Origin: Fen-1273 sp963748405
GTDB taxonomy: Bacteria; Bacteroidota; Ignavibacteria; UBA10030; UBA6906
Direction of reading: 5' to 3'
Length of the DNA stretch: 64,000 nucleotides
NCBI GenBank assembly: GCA_963748405.1
Contig: CAVVIT010000006.1
Coordinates: 62,001 to 126,000 of the forward strand
The stretch's first letter is position 1; every line of letters starts with the position of its first letter. Shown piece by piece: positions 50,749 through 59,991 of this stretch. The notes under the pieces are model-generated. The model was given only the letters and a program-made list of their open reading frames with translations. It searched no databases and had not been told where the DNA came from. The position numbers and the translations under genes were made by a program.

Positions 50749-52569
50749 TCATTTCCTGGCCGCCATCTCCGCGGTGCACGTGATCGTCCTGCCTTCGCGC
50801 GTCACGATGAGTTCCACCTTATCCCCCCCTTTCAGCTTCCCCAGCATCTCCATGTAGTCATAGATGTTCACGATCTTCTTTCCCCCCATGGAGATGATGA
50901 TGTCCCCCGCCTTCAATCCCGCCTTGTCGGCCGGTCCGCCGGGCCGCACGACGCTGATCTTCATTCCCTCCACGCCGCCGTTGTAATCCGGGATGATCGC
51001 GAGCGTCGTCCGGAATCCGCGGGTGTCTCCCCCTTCTGACGGGGCGGACGACGCGGTGCGCGCGAACGTCGGGCGGGGCATCGCCGCATCGACGTCACGG
51101 GCGATGCGGTACACGTAGCGGACGACCTTTTCTTCTCCCGGGTAGTTGATCTTGTCCCACGTGTCGGACGGCCGGTGGTAGTCCGCGTGGTTCCCCGTGA
51201 AGAAAAAGAGGACGGGAACGTCCTTCCCGTAGAACTGCGCGTGGTCGCTCGGTCCGAACCCGTCGGGGATCTCCTTCAGCGTGAACGAGGAGTCCCGGTT
51301 TTCGTTTTCCACGAGCGATTTCCAGCCCGGCGACGTGCCGATGCCGTACACCGTGAGATCCCTGCCGCTCAGCCGGCCGATCATGTCCATGTTGATCATG
51401 CAGGCAGTGCGTGCAAGAGGGATCGCGGGGTTGTTCACGTACCAGGCGGAGCCGAGCGTTCCCAGTTCCTCCCCGGAGAAAAACGTGAAGACGATGCCCC
51501 GCTTGAGAGGCGAGCGCGCGCTGCTGAACGCCTGCGCGAGTTCCAGGAGTCCGGCAGTCCCCGACGCGTTGTCATCGGCCCCGTGATGGATCGCGACGGT
51601 GTCCGGCTGAAGCGAGCCGGATCCTTCCCCCCCCATCCCGAGGTGGTCGAAATGCGCGCCCAGGACGACGACTTCGTCCTTCAGCGCCGGGTCCGAGCCC
51701 GGCATGTAGCCGATGACATTGGCCGTGGTCGTCGACACCTTCTCGACGTCCGTCGTGATCGTTGCCGTCACGCCGTCAAGCGGGAAGGCAACCGGAGCCC
51801 TCCTGGCTTTGATCGAATCCTGCACGGCCCTGAGCGTCCAGCCCCGGGGCGCGATCAAGCGCTCCAGCACGCCCCGCGACATCGAGAGCGAGGGAATTCC
51901 CGCGTTCCCGAACGTCTGGTCGAACCTGAGCCTGAGGAGGGCATCCTCCGCCTCGTCTGCGGGACCGGTGACGACGATGAACGCCGAGGCGCCCCTTTCG
52001 CGTGCCACGCGCGTTTTGGTCTGGAACGAACTGAACCGGGTCAGCGTCCCGTGGGGGTCGCTCCCGTCCGGGCTGTACCGCAGGACGATGACGATCTTCC
52101 CCTTCACGTCAAGGTTCTTGAAATCATCGTAGCTGGAATCCGTCGCGGAGATCCCGTAGCCCGCGAATACGACGGGCCCGGATACGGTGGCGTTCGTCGA
52201 GAAGCCGAGGGGGCGGAAATCCACGTCAGGCGCGGCGTTGAACCGTCCCCCGGGGACGCCCGTTCCCTCAAGGCGGAGGGCGTTTCCGGCCCCGGACCTC
52301 ACGCTCGAGACGAACTGGAAGTGCTGGTAATACGTCCCGCTGTCGCCCAGGGGCGCGATCCCCCAGTCGTGGAGGAGACGGGCAATGTACCGGGCGGCCG
52401 CCTCGTTGCCGGGTGAGCCCGAGCCGCGGCCCGCCAGCTCATCGGAGGCGAGGTACCGGATGTGCGTCCGCAGGTCGTCGGCCGTGATGTCCGGGGAGAG
52501 GGTCTGGGCCCGGAGCATGCCCGGGGCGAGCAGCAGCGCGGTGAGGAGAGCGAGCGTTCGGAAGCGCAT
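50749..52569 (-). CDS. Secreted M28 family metallopeptidase with PDZ domain
   Basis: A 606-residue exported aminopeptidase-like protein. It has a signal peptide (cleaved after LRAQ, about residue 22). The N-terminal part contains a PA-type insert (DVKGKIVIVLRYS, about 140-260). The M28 domain has the zinc ligands in LGAHFDHLG, GADDNASGTAG, FFSGEELG, MINMDMIG and GPSDHAQFY. The C-terminal PDZ domain (about 520-600, GGPADKAGLKAGDIIISMGG) may steer substrates. It is the third gene of the peroxiredoxin/PD40/peptidase operon, 30 nt after the PD40 gene. Confidence 0.93.
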   Translation of the reverse strand: MRFRTLALLTALLLAPGMLRAQTLSPDITADDLRTHIRYLASDELAGRGSGSPGNEAAARYIARLLHDWGIAPLGDSGTYYQHFQFVSSVRSGAGNALRLEGTGVPGGRFNAAPDVDFRPLGFSTNATVSGPVVFAGYGISATDSSYDDFKNLDVKGKIVIVLRYSPDGSDPHGTLTRFSSFQTKTRVARERGASAFIVVTGPADEAEDALLRLRFDQTFGNAGIPSLSMSRGVLERLIAPRGWTLRAVQDSIKARRAPVAFPLDGVTATITTDVEKVSTTTANVIGYMPGSDPALKDEVVVLGAHFDHLGMGGEGSGSLQPDTVAIHHGADDNASGTAGLLELAQAFSSARSPLKRGIVFTFFSGEELGTLGSAWYVNNPAIPLARTACMINMDMIGRLSGRDLTVYGIGTSPGWKSLVENENRDSSFTLKEIPDGFGPSDHAQFYGKDVPVLFFFTGNHADYHRPSDTWDKINYPGEEKVVRYVYRIARDVDAAMPRPTFARTASSAPSEGGDTRGFRTTLAIIPDYNGGVEGMKISVVRPGGPADKAGLKAGDIIISMGGKKIVNIYDYMEMLGKLKGGDKVELIVTREGRTITCTAEMAARK

Positions 52570-52599
52570 GGTGTGTGTCCTGGTGGGTGTGTGGGTGTG

Positions 52600-53646
52600 T
52601 CAGTTGTTCCAGTCGGCGATGAAGAGATTCGTTTCGTGGGGAATCTTCCCGTTGCGATTGGAGGCAAAGACGAGCTTCTTCCCGTCGTGCGTGAACATCG
52701 GGAAGCCGTCGAACGTGGGGTTGTAGGTCACGCGTTCGAGCCCGCTCCCGTCGACGTTGATCAGGTAGAGGTCGAAATCTCTTCCCTGGGGGTCGGCCAT
52801 GTTGGAAGCGAATATGATCCTCCTGTTGTCCGGGTGGAAGAAGGGGGCGAAATTCGCGGCCCCGTTGAACGTGATCTGGCGTTTGTGGGAGCCGTCGGCG
52901 TTCATGACGAAGAGCTCCATGTGGAGCGGCCTGACGAGGTTCTGTTTCAGCAGGCTCCGGTAGGAGGCGGCGGACGCGCTGTCCGTGTAGTGGCACGCGC
53001 GGTAGACGATCATGGACCCGTCCCAGGAATAGAACGCCCCGCCGTCGTAGCCGGGCTCGTCCGTCAGCTGACGCACGTCGGTCCCGTCCAGTTTCATCGT
53101 GTACAGGTCGAGGTCCCCGTTCCGCATCGAGGTGAAGACGATCCTGTCTCCCTTCGGGGAGATCGTGGCCTCGGCGTCGTACCCGGGCGTCGAGGTCATC
53201 CGCCGGAGGTTGCTCCCGTCCGCCCGCGCCGTGAATATGTCGTACTGGGGGGAGACGGCCCACGTGTATCCCTGCGAGTAGTCGGGGGGCGGGGGGCATT
53301 CCTGGAGCAGGTGGTGCGTCGAAGAGAACAGGACCATCGTGTCGCCGGGAAAGAAATACCCGCAGGTCGTCCGTCCCTTCCCCGTGCTGATCATGCGGAC
53401 CGATCCCGAGGCGATGTTCATGACGAATTCCTGGTCGCATTTCAGGCTGTCCCTGGTGGACTGGAATATCAGCCGTGTTTCATCCCCGGAGAAATACCCT
53501 TCCGCGTTCTGGCCGCCGAACGTGAGCTGGCGCATCGCGCGGAAATGGACCTCCTGCGGAAGAATGAGGGAGGAGTGATCGTCGCCGGGGGAGACGCCGA
53601 GGGCGCAGAGGGCGCAGAAGAGGAACGGCAGCACGCGGATGGTCAT
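52600..53646 (-). CDS. TolB/PD40-type beta-propeller protein, exported
   Basis: A 348-residue protein with a signal peptide (FLFCALCALGVSPG) and repeated WD40-like 'PD40' blades: RQLTFGGQNAEGYFSGDETRLIFQS, RMTSTPGYDAEATISPKGDRIVFTS, QITFNGAANFAPFFHPDNRRIIFAS and RVTYNPTFDGFPMFTHDGKKLVFAS. These propellers bind peptides or proteins, as in TolB and tricorn-like proteins. Its placement directly before the M28 peptidase gene suggests they act together on secreted proteins or peptides. ATG 53646 starts the signal peptide; the frame runs upstream into the peroxiredoxin gene. Confidence 0.87.
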   Translation of the reverse strand: MTIRVLPFLFCALCALGVSPGDDHSSLILPQEVHFRAMRQLTFGGQNAEGYFSGDETRLIFQSTRDSLKCDQEFVMNIASGSVRMISTGKGRTTCGYFFPGDTMVLFSSTHHLLQECPPPPDYSQGYTWAVSPQYDIFTARADGSNLRRMTSTPGYDAEATISPKGDRIVFTSMRNGDLDLYTMKLDGTDVRQLTDEPGYDGGAFYSWDGSMIVYRACHYTDSASAASYRSLLKQNLVRPLHMELFVMNADGSHKRQITFNGAANFAPFFHPDNRRIIFASNMADPQGRDFDLYLINVDGSGLERVTYNPTFDGFPMFTHDGKKLVFASNRNGKIPHETNLFIADWNN

Positions 53647-53653
53647 GGATCGG

Positions 53654-54205
53654 TCAGTCCTGGTGGATGGATGAAAGTGCGGTTTTGAGTTTCGCGAACG
53701 AATCGGGAGAGCCCGCAACGTAGGCGGGATCGATATACGCAATCGTCCCCCGTTTGTCGATGACGTAGACCGTCCGGACGTTGTACCCGGATTTCTCGTT
53801 GAAGCTTCCGTAGAGCCGGGCGACGTGGTGGTCATGGTCGCTCAGGAGCATGAACGGGAGGCCGAGCGACTTCGCCCACTCCCGGTGCGAAAAGACGTAA
53901 TCGCCGCTGATCCCGAACACCGTCGCCCCCAGCGAGCCGAGGTCGCCGAAGTTGTCCCGCATCGTGCACATCTCCTTAGTGCACCCGCCGCTCCAGTCCG
54001 CCGGGTAAAACGCCAGGATGACCGCGCTCCCCCCGGTCCGGGAGGACAGGGTCACCCCTGCAGAGATGATCGTATCCCTTGTCGCCCCCGGGAGCGTGAA
54101 ATCGGGCGCGCTGTCGCCGACCTTCAGCGTTCCTCCCGCAGCCGGAAGGCAGAATAATGCCGCGGCAATCGCCGCCAGAGAGATTCTTCCCGTCACGGAA
54201 CCCAT
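53654..54205 (-). CDS. Exported peroxiredoxin, BCP/AhpC-TSA type
   Basis: A 183-residue thioredoxin-fold protein with a signal peptide (AAIAAALFCLPAAGG). The peroxidatic Cys75 and a second Cys80 lie in FYPADWSGGCTKEMC, the CxxxxC arrangement of BCP-type atypical two-Cys enzymes. VIDKRGTIAYID is a standard later strand. It reduces hydroperoxides, here probably in the periplasm. ATG 54205 has AGGAGG 8 nt upstream; the ATG at 54211 is too close to it. First gene of the - strand operon. Confidence 0.9.
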   Translation of the reverse strand: MGSVTGRISLAAIAAALFCLPAAGGTLKVGDSAPDFTLPGATRDTIISAGVTLSSRTGGSAVILAFYPADWSGGCTKEMCTMRDNFGDLGSLGATVFGISGDYVFSHREWAKSLGLPFMLLSDHDHHVARLYGSFNEKSGYNVRTVYVIDKRGTIAYIDPAYVAGSPDSFAKLKTALSSIHQD

Positions 54206-54234
54206 CGCCATTCCCTCCTGTTCGTTAAACAATA

Positions 54235-54263
54235 AATGTAACCCGATTCAATCTCAACGTCAA
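54235..54263 (-). promoter_or_regulatory. Promoter for the peroxiredoxin operon
   Basis: On the - strand: TTGACG (54263-54258), a 17-nt spacer, TACATT (54240-54235). Transcription would start near 54228. The divergent SDR gene begins only 8 nt beyond the -35 box. Confidence 0.65.
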
Positions 54264-54270
54264 GGCGCAC

Positions 54271-54972
54271 ATGATCGAACTGGACGCTGCAATCGTCACC
54301 GGGGGGACCGGCGCGCTCGGGCGCGTCGTGGCCTCCGCATTTCTCAACAACGGCATCCGCGTCGCAATTCCCGTCCGGCCCGGATCCCGTGAAGAACCCC
54401 TTCCCGGGGGAGCGGGGGACGCGCTCCTTCGGCGGGAATGCGACATCGCGACGGAGTCCGGCGCCTCGGCATTTGTCAGGGAAACCGCGGACCGGTTCGG
54501 AAGCGTCGGGATACTCGTGAACTGCGCCGGCGGGTACGCCGGGGGGGAGAGGATCGGCGAGGTCCCCGTGTCCACGTTCGACCGGATGATCGACGCCAAC
54601 CTGAGGACGGCGTTCCTCATGTCCGGCGCCGTTCTCCCGTTGATGCGCTCATCCGGTCGGGGGCGCATCATCTCCATCGCCGCGATGGCGGCGCTTTCCC
54701 CCGCCCCCGAACGCGGCGCGTATGCGATTGCCAAGCGGGGCGTTGTCACCCTGACCGAGACCATCGCCGGGGAAGTGAAGGGGACCGGGATTACGGCGAA
54801 CGCCATCGCCCCGTCGATCATACTGACCGACGCCAACCGCTCTTCGATGCCGGGCTCGGATGTCTCGCGCTGGGTGACGCCCGAGGAGATCGCTTCGCTC
54901 GTGCTCTTTCTCTGCTCGAGGGAAGCACGGTCGATCAGCGGGAACGTCCTGAAGGTGTACGGCGGGGTTTGA
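54271..54972 (+). CDS. Short-chain dehydrogenase/reductase lacking the catalytic Ser
   Basis: A 233-residue Rossmann-fold SDR. TGGTGALG (residues 10-17) binds the dinucleotide, NCAG lies at 84-87, and the active-site YAIAK has Tyr151 and Lys155. The position that normally holds the catalytic Ser, 13 residues before Tyr, is Ala138 (ISIAAMAAL). It may therefore have altered chemistry, use another residue, or resemble dihydropteridine-reductase-like SDRs. SISGNVLKVYGG is the usual C-terminus. The substrate is unknown. It is divergent from the peroxiredoxin operon. Confidence 0.88.
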   Translation: MIELDAAIVTGGTGALGRVVASAFLNNGIRVAIPVRPGSREEPLPGGAGDALLRRECDIATESGASAFVRETADRFGSVGILVNCAGGYAGGERIGEVPVSTFDRMIDANLRTAFLMSGAVLPLMRSSGRGRIISIAAMAALSPAPERGAYAIAKRGVVTLTETIAGEVKGTGITANAIAPSIILTDANRSSMPGSDVSRWVTPEEIASLVLFLCSREARSISGNVLKVYGGV

Positions 54973-54997
54973 CTTTTACGGGGAAATAGGCTATTTT
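54969..54997 (+). promoter_or_regulatory. Promoter for yqeY and the following chain
   Basis: TTGACT (54969-54974), a 17-nt spacer, TATTTT (54992-54997), close to consensus. It begins at the SDR stop codon. Transcription would start near 55004. Confidence 0.7.
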
Positions 54998-55091
54998 TGC
55001 ACAATTAGCGAACAGGTGTGTCGTTTGAAAAGGCGGGAGCGTACCACGCTGTTCCTGCCTTTTCCTTTTTTGTCCGGTCCGAAGGAGGAAC

Positions 55092-55551
55092 ATGAACCTC
55101 AGGGAGCGCGTCAGCGAAGATCTGAAATCCGCGATGAAATCGGGGGACAAAAACGCGCCTCGAGACGCTTCGCACGATGCGGGCGGCACTTCTTGAAAAG
55201 GAGATCGAAAAACGGGGCGCCGGTCCCGGCATGACCGCCGAGGATGAGGTCGCCACGCTCACGTCGGCGGCGAAGAAGCGGAAGGAATCGATCGAGCTGT
55301 TCACGCAGGGGGGGAGGCCGGAGCTCGCCCGTCAGGAGGAACTCGAGCTCGCGATCATCCAGGAATACCTCCCGCGCCAGCTCTCCGGCGACGAGGTCGC
55401 CGCGTTTGTCCGGGCGGCGATCGCCGAAACGGGGGCATCCGGTCCGGGGGATTTCGGCAGGGTGATGCCTCTCGTGATGAAGCAGGTGAAGGGGAAAGCC
55501 GACGGCAGGATGGTTCAGGAGCTTGTCAAGAAAGCACTCGGCGCGGCCTGA
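55092..55551 (+). CDS. yqeY: GatB/YqeY-domain protein, frameshifted
   Basis: Two frames together encode one YqeY protein of about 152 residues. The first starts at ATG 55092 after a GAAGGAGG SD and reads MNLRERVSEDLKSAMKSGDK, then runs to a stop. The second, from about 55154, reads RLETLRTMRAALLEKEIEKR and continues normally to the stop at 55551. The join lies at the A5 run 55149-55153: removing one A restores a single frame. YqeY proteins share a domain with the GatB amidotransferase subunit and are thought to bind tRNA; function is unsettled. As it stands, an ATG at 55177-55179 would give a truncated 124-residue product. Confidence 0.85.
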
Positions 55552-56111
55552 TGAGGTTCTCGTACCTGGACATACTCATGATCGCCGGGCTTGCGCTGGG
55601 CGGGTTCCTGGGGTACAGGGGGGGGCTGGCGAAAAAGCTCTTCAACATTCTTTTCCTCCTCGTCTCCGTCGTCGTGGCGTCGAGGCTCATGACGCCCGTC
55701 GGTGATTTCTTCATTGACGCCGGCGCGCTCTCCGAAACCGAGGCCTACGTCGTCGGCTTCACGCTCGTCATGCTGGCCATCATGATTCCCGCCATACTCC
55801 TCTACCACCGGTTCGGCAAGACCGGCGCCGCGAAGACCGCGGGGAACACCGTGGGGATCTTCCTCGGCATACTCGAGTCGGCCATGGTCATCAGTTTCCT
55901 CCTCATCGGGGCCAGGATATTCGAGATGCCCGACATGGACGACAGGCAGGAGTCATTCCTGTACCGGCCCCTCTTCGCGTTCGTCCCGAAAACGTTCGAC
56001 CTCCTCCAGTCCTATTTTCCCGGCGCCTCCGAATTCAAGAAACAGGTCTCCACGAAGTTCAAGGAATTCGAGATTTTCGCCAAACCGGTCCATCCCCCCG
56101 GGAAACCATGA
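55551..56111 (+). CDS. CvpA-family membrane protein
   Basis: A 186-residue protein with four hydrophobic helices. The start FSYLDILMIAGLALGGFLGYRGGLAKKLFNI matches the CvpA/colicin V production family. The C-terminus is a soluble helical tail. Members affect envelope and biofilm traits, and a CvpA gene directly before mutS2 is a common arrangement. ATG 55551 overlaps the yqeY stop by 1 nt and the end overlaps mutS2 by 4 nt. Confidence 0.88.
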   Translation: MRFSYLDILMIAGLALGGFLGYRGGLAKKLFNILFLLVSVVVASRLMTPVGDFFIDAGALSETEAYVVGFTLVMLAIMIPAILLYHRFGKTGAAKTAGNTVGIFLGILESAMVISFLLIGARIFEMPDMDDRQESFLYRPLFAFVPKTFDLLQSYFPGASEFKKQVSTKFKEFEIFAKPVHPPGKP

Positions 56112-58480
56112 GCGGGTGGGACCAGGCCCTCCGGAAACTCGAGTTCGACAAGGTGCTGCAGCGCGTGCTCCGCTACGCGTCGTCTGATCCGGGGCGTGAC
56201 GTGCTCCGGGCCATGAAAGTCATGACGACGATGCGCGACGTCCGCGCGGCCCTCTCCCGTGTCACGGAGATGAAACGGCTCCTCGAGCAGGAAGAGCCTC
56301 TTCCCCTGGACGGCGTGCACTCCGTGGGGGAGGCGCTCAGCAAATCGGCCGTCGAGGGGATGACGCTCCTTCCCCGGGAGCTCCTGCAGGTCTCCCTGAC
56401 GATGAAGGCCGCCCGGCTCACCCGGTCGTTTCTCTCGAGGAGGAAGGAAGGGTTCCCGCTCCTGTGGGAGATCGCCGAACCCCTCGCCTCCGACAAGGTG
56501 CTCGAATTCAACATCGATCATGCCGTCGACGAGAGCGGGAGCGTGCGGCCGGATGCATCGCGCGAGCTCCTGGCCATCCGCAGGTCGATCGCCGACAGCT
56601 ACGAAGACCTCCGCAGGACGCTCGCCGGCATACTGCGCAACGTCGCGGAGCTCGGTTTCAGCCAGGATGACATCATCACCACGCGGGAAGGGCGCATGGT
56701 CATCCCGGTCAAATCGGAGCACCGGAACCGCGTTCCCGGGTTCATCCACAGCGCCTCGTCGAGCGGGGCGACCGTGTTCATCGAGCCGACCGAAACGCTG
56801 GAGCTCAACAACGACATCCGCAGCCTCCAGTTCCAGGAGCAGCGGGAGATCGAGAGGATACTGAAAAGCCTCACGCTCCAGGTGGGGGAGCGGAGGGACG
56901 CGCTCGCCGGGAACCTGGAGATCCTCTCCGAGCTCGACGCCCTTCAAGCAAAAGCGAAATACTCCATCGAGATCCTCGGCGTCGAACCCGCTCTGCTCGA
57001 GAGGGGGCCGCTCGCGCTCAGGGGCGCACGCCATCCGATCCTGCTTCTGACGCACGGGTACGACAGGACGGTCCCGCTCGACATGGAGGTGGGGGGAGAT
57101 TGGACGACGCTGCTGATCAGCGGCCCGAACGCCGGGGGGAAGAGCGTCGCGATGAAGTGCGCGGGGCTGATCGTTCTGATGGCCCAGTCGGGACTCCACG
57201 TGCCGGCATCCGATGGGACCGTGCTGCGCCTGTTCCGCTCATGCTTCGTCGACATCGGCGACGAGCAGTCGATTGAAAACGACCTGAGCACGTTCAGTTC
57301 TCACCTGGCGAACCTCAGGGTGATCGCCGAGAACGCCGACAGGGAGAGCCTCGTCCTGATCGACGAGATCGGTGCCGGGACCGATCCGTCCGAGGGGGGG
57401 GCGATCGCCGCCACGCTCCTGGAAGAACTCACGCGGCGCGGCGCCGTGACAATCGCGACGACGCACCAGGGGGCGCTGAAAGCGTTCGCGCACGAGACGG
57501 AAGGAGTCGCCAACGGGGCGATGGAATTCGACCTGGCCACGCTGACGCCGACGTACAGGTTTCGCGCCGGGATTCCCGGGAGCAGCTACGCGCTCGAGAT
57601 GGCGGCCCGCCTCGGGTTTTCACCCGGGCTCATGGAGCGCTCCCGGCGCCGGCTGGGAGAGCAGGGCTCGAAGCTGGACGGATTGATCATCGAACTCGAG
57701 ACCGCGGCGCAGAAGGCGCGCCTGGAGCTCGAGGATGCCTCCCGCGAGAAGATCCGGCTCCGGGACCTCGAGCGGGAGTACGGGGAAAAGCTCGCCCGCC
57801 TGACCGGCGAAGCCAGGGAGCTGAGGCGGAAAGCGGTCGAAGAGGCGGCCCGGATCGTCGAGGGGGCCAATGCGGCGATCGAGAAGGGGATTCGGGAAAT
57901 CCGGGAGTCCGGTGCGGACAGGGAGTCAGTCAGGCGCGTGCGCAGCGAGGTGGCGCACGTGCGTGAAGAGATCGAGGCCGGACGGCGTGAGATCGCACGG
58001 GACGAACCTCCTGAGCCGCAGGCTGGAATCGGTCCGGGGAGCGCGGTGAGCGTACACGGGGGGAGCGACGTCGGGGATGTGGAGTCGCTCTCCTCCGACG
58101 GAAAAAGCGCGACGGTGGTGTTCGGCGTTGTCCGCATGAAGGTCCCTCTTGCGGACCTTGTCCCCGCCCGGAGACGTGCGGCACCCCCTCTGCACGGCAG
58201 GGGGGAGACGGGACTCGAAAAACCCGGGATGGTGAGCCGGGAACTTGACATCCGGGGGATGACAGGGGAGGAAGCCCTCCCGCTTATCGATAAGTTCATC
58301 GATGACGGCGTTCTTGCGGGGCTCAACCGCCTCGACGTGATACACGGGAAGGGGACGGGTGCGCTCAGGAAGAAAGTGGCGGAGTTTCTCGGATCCCACC
58401 CGCGGGTTAAAGCCTACCGCCCCGGGGAATGGAACGAAGGGGGGACAGGTGCGACGGTGATCGAGCTGAAGGAGAATTGA
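56108..58480 (+). CDS. mutS2: Endonuclease MutS2
   Basis: A 790-residue MutS-like ATPase without the mismatch-recognition domain. The core and lever helices (about 1-290) precede the ATPase with Walker A SGPNAGGKSVAMKC (Lys345), LVLIDEIGAGTDPSEG (Walker B/signature), and TIATTHQGALKAFA. A long coiled coil (about 520-640) and a C-terminal Smr nuclease domain follow (LDIRGMTGEEALPLIDKFID and HGKGTGALR). MutS2 suppresses recombination, and in Bacillus it also rescues collided ribosomes. It begins at an ATGA overlap with cvpA and shares its stop (TGATG) with the next gene. Confidence 0.96.
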   Translation: MSGWDQALRKLEFDKVLQRVLRYASSDPGRDVLRAMKVMTTMRDVRAALSRVTEMKRLLEQEEPLPLDGVHSVGEALSKSAVEGMTLLPRELLQVSLTMKAARLTRSFLSRRKEGFPLLWEIAEPLASDKVLEFNIDHAVDESGSVRPDASRELLAIRRSIADSYEDLRRTLAGILRNVAELGFSQDDIITTREGRMVIPVKSEHRNRVPGFIHSASSSGATVFIEPTETLELNNDIRSLQFQEQREIERILKSLTLQVGERRDALAGNLEILSELDALQAKAKYSIEILGVEPALLERGPLALRGARHPILLLTHGYDRTVPLDMEVGGDWTTLLISGPNAGGKSVAMKCAGLIVLMAQSGLHVPASDGTVLRLFRSCFVDIGDEQSIENDLSTFSSHLANLRVIAENADRESLVLIDEIGAGTDPSEGGAIAATLLEELTRRGAVTIATTHQGALKAFAHETEGVANGAMEFDLATLTPTYRFRAGIPGSSYALEMAARLGFSPGLMERSRRRLGEQGSKLDGLIIELETAAQKARLELEDASREKIRLRDLEREYGEKLARLTGEARELRRKAVEEAARIVEGANAAIEKGIREIRESGADRESVRRVRSEVAHVREEIEAGRREIARDEPPEPQAGIGPGSAVSVHGGSDVGDVESLSSDGKSATVVFGVVRMKVPLADLVPARRRAAPPLHGRGETGLEKPGMVSRELDIRGMTGEEALPLIDKFIDDGVLAGLNRLDVIHGKGTGALRKKVAEFLGSHPRVKAYRPGEWNEGGTGATVIELKEN

Positions 58481-59991
58481 TGAGTCTCCGTCCGATCCGG
58501 AAGATGCTCATCGCCAACAGGGGGGAGATCGCCCTGAGGGTGATGCGGACGTGCAGGGAGATGGGGATACGGACCGTGGCGGTCTTCTCCTCCGCGGACC
58601 GCCTCGCGCCGCACGTCCTTGCCGCCGACGAAGCGTATCCGATCGGCCCCGCTCCTTCCAGGGAAAGCTATCTTCTCATCGAGAGGATACTCAAAGCTGC
58701 GGCGGCCTCGGGAGCGGACGCGATACATCCCGGATACGGGTTTCTCTCGGAGAACCCCGCCTTCGCGCGCAGTGTGACGGACGCGGGTCTCGTATTCGTC
58801 GGACCCCCCTCGAGCGCGATCGCTTCGATGGGAGATAAGACCGCGGCCCGCTCGCTTGCCGCCTCCGCCGGCGTCCCTACGGTTCCCGGAACACCCGGAC
58901 CCGTCGGGGCGGGGCCGGAAGCTGAACGGTTCTGCGCCGCGCACGGCTACCCCGTCCTCGTGAAAGCGGCTGCGGGGGGAGGGGGGAAAGGCATGCGGGT
59001 CGTCAGCGGTGAGGCGGAGCTCATCCCCGCGCTCCGTGCGGCCTCCTCGGAGGCGCGATCCGCATTCGGCGATGAACGGGTGTATATCGAGAAGTACTTC
59101 GAAAACCCGCGCCACATCGAGATCCAGGTCCTTGCGGACTCGCACGGAAACGTTGTCCACCTGGGGGAGCGGGAGTGCTCCATTCAGCGGAGGCACCAGA
59201 AGGTCGTGGAGGAATCCCCCTCCGTTGTCGTGGATGATGCGATGAGGCGGGCGATGGGGGAGACCGCGGTGATGGTGGCCCGCTCGTGCGGATACGTCAA
59301 CGCGGGGACGGTCGAGTTTCTCGTCGACGGGGACGGGAAATTCTATTTTCTGGAGATGAACACGCGGCTCCAGGTGGAGCATCCGGTGACGGAGCTCCGG
59401 ACAGGCCTTGATCTCGTTGCCCTTCAGATCCGGATCGCCTCCGGTGAAGAACTTCCCTTCGCGCAGGAAGGGGTCACGTTCAGCGGCCACGCCATTGAAT
59501 GCCGGATATGCGCCGAGGACACGGAGAACAACTTTCTCCCTTCCACGGGGAGAATCACGCACCTCAGGGCCCCCGCCGGACCCGGAGTACGGGAGGACAG
59601 GGGGGTTGAAGAGGGGGACGAAATCAGCGTGCATTACGATCCTCTGATGGCAAAGCTGATCGTCTGGAGCGGAAGTCGGACGGAGGCGATCGCACGCATG
59701 GTCCGGGCCCTCCGGGAATACGAGATACTGGGTGTGCGGACAAACATCCCCCTCTGCCTGTTCGTGCTGACTCATCCTTCGTTTGCGGCCGGGGACATAT
59801 CGACGCATTTTATCGCCAGGCACTACGGCCGTCCCGGGACCGTGCGTCCGGACCTGACGCCGGGGGAAGCCGCCGCCGCCGCGGTCTGTGCGACGCTCGC
59901 ACGGGGCGGGGCGGGAGAGAACGTTCCGGCCGGCACGTCAGGGACAGGACGGTGGAGGGACCGCCGGAGTGACGGCTTGCGGTCCCGATGA
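58480..59991 (+). CDS. accC: Biotin carboxylase subunit of an acyl-CoA or pyruvate/oxaloacetate carboxylase
   Basis: ATP-dependent carboxylation of biotin on its carrier protein. The 503-residue protein has MLIANRGEIALRVMRTCREMGI, HPGYGFLSEN, the glycine loop AAAGGGGKGMRVV, HIEIQVLADSHGNVVHLGERECSIQRRHQKVVEE, and NTRLQVEHPVTE. The C-terminal biotin carboxylase domain ends near 445, followed by a degenerate Arg-rich tail. The gene for the carrier overlaps its end by 4 nt. No carboxyltransferase is in the window, so acetyl-CoA versus other substrates is open. AAGGAG at the end of mutS2 is its SD. Confidence 0.93.
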   Translation: MSLRPIRKMLIANRGEIALRVMRTCREMGIRTVAVFSSADRLAPHVLAADEAYPIGPAPSRESYLLIERILKAAAASGADAIHPGYGFLSENPAFARSVTDAGLVFVGPPSSAIASMGDKTAARSLAASAGVPTVPGTPGPVGAGPEAERFCAAHGYPVLVKAAAGGGGKGMRVVSGEAELIPALRAASSEARSAFGDERVYIEKYFENPRHIEIQVLADSHGNVVHLGERECSIQRRHQKVVEESPSVVVDDAMRRAMGETAVMVARSCGYVNAGTVEFLVDGDGKFYFLEMNTRLQVEHPVTELRTGLDLVALQIRIASGEELPFAQEGVTFSGHAIECRICAEDTENNFLPSTGRITHLRAPAGPGVREDRGVEEGDEISVHYDPLMAKLIVWSGSRTEAIARMVRALREYEILGVRTNIPLCLFVLTHPSFAAGDISTHFIARHYGRPGTVRPDLTPGEAAAAAVCATLARGGAGENVPAGTSGTGRWRDRRSDGLRSR

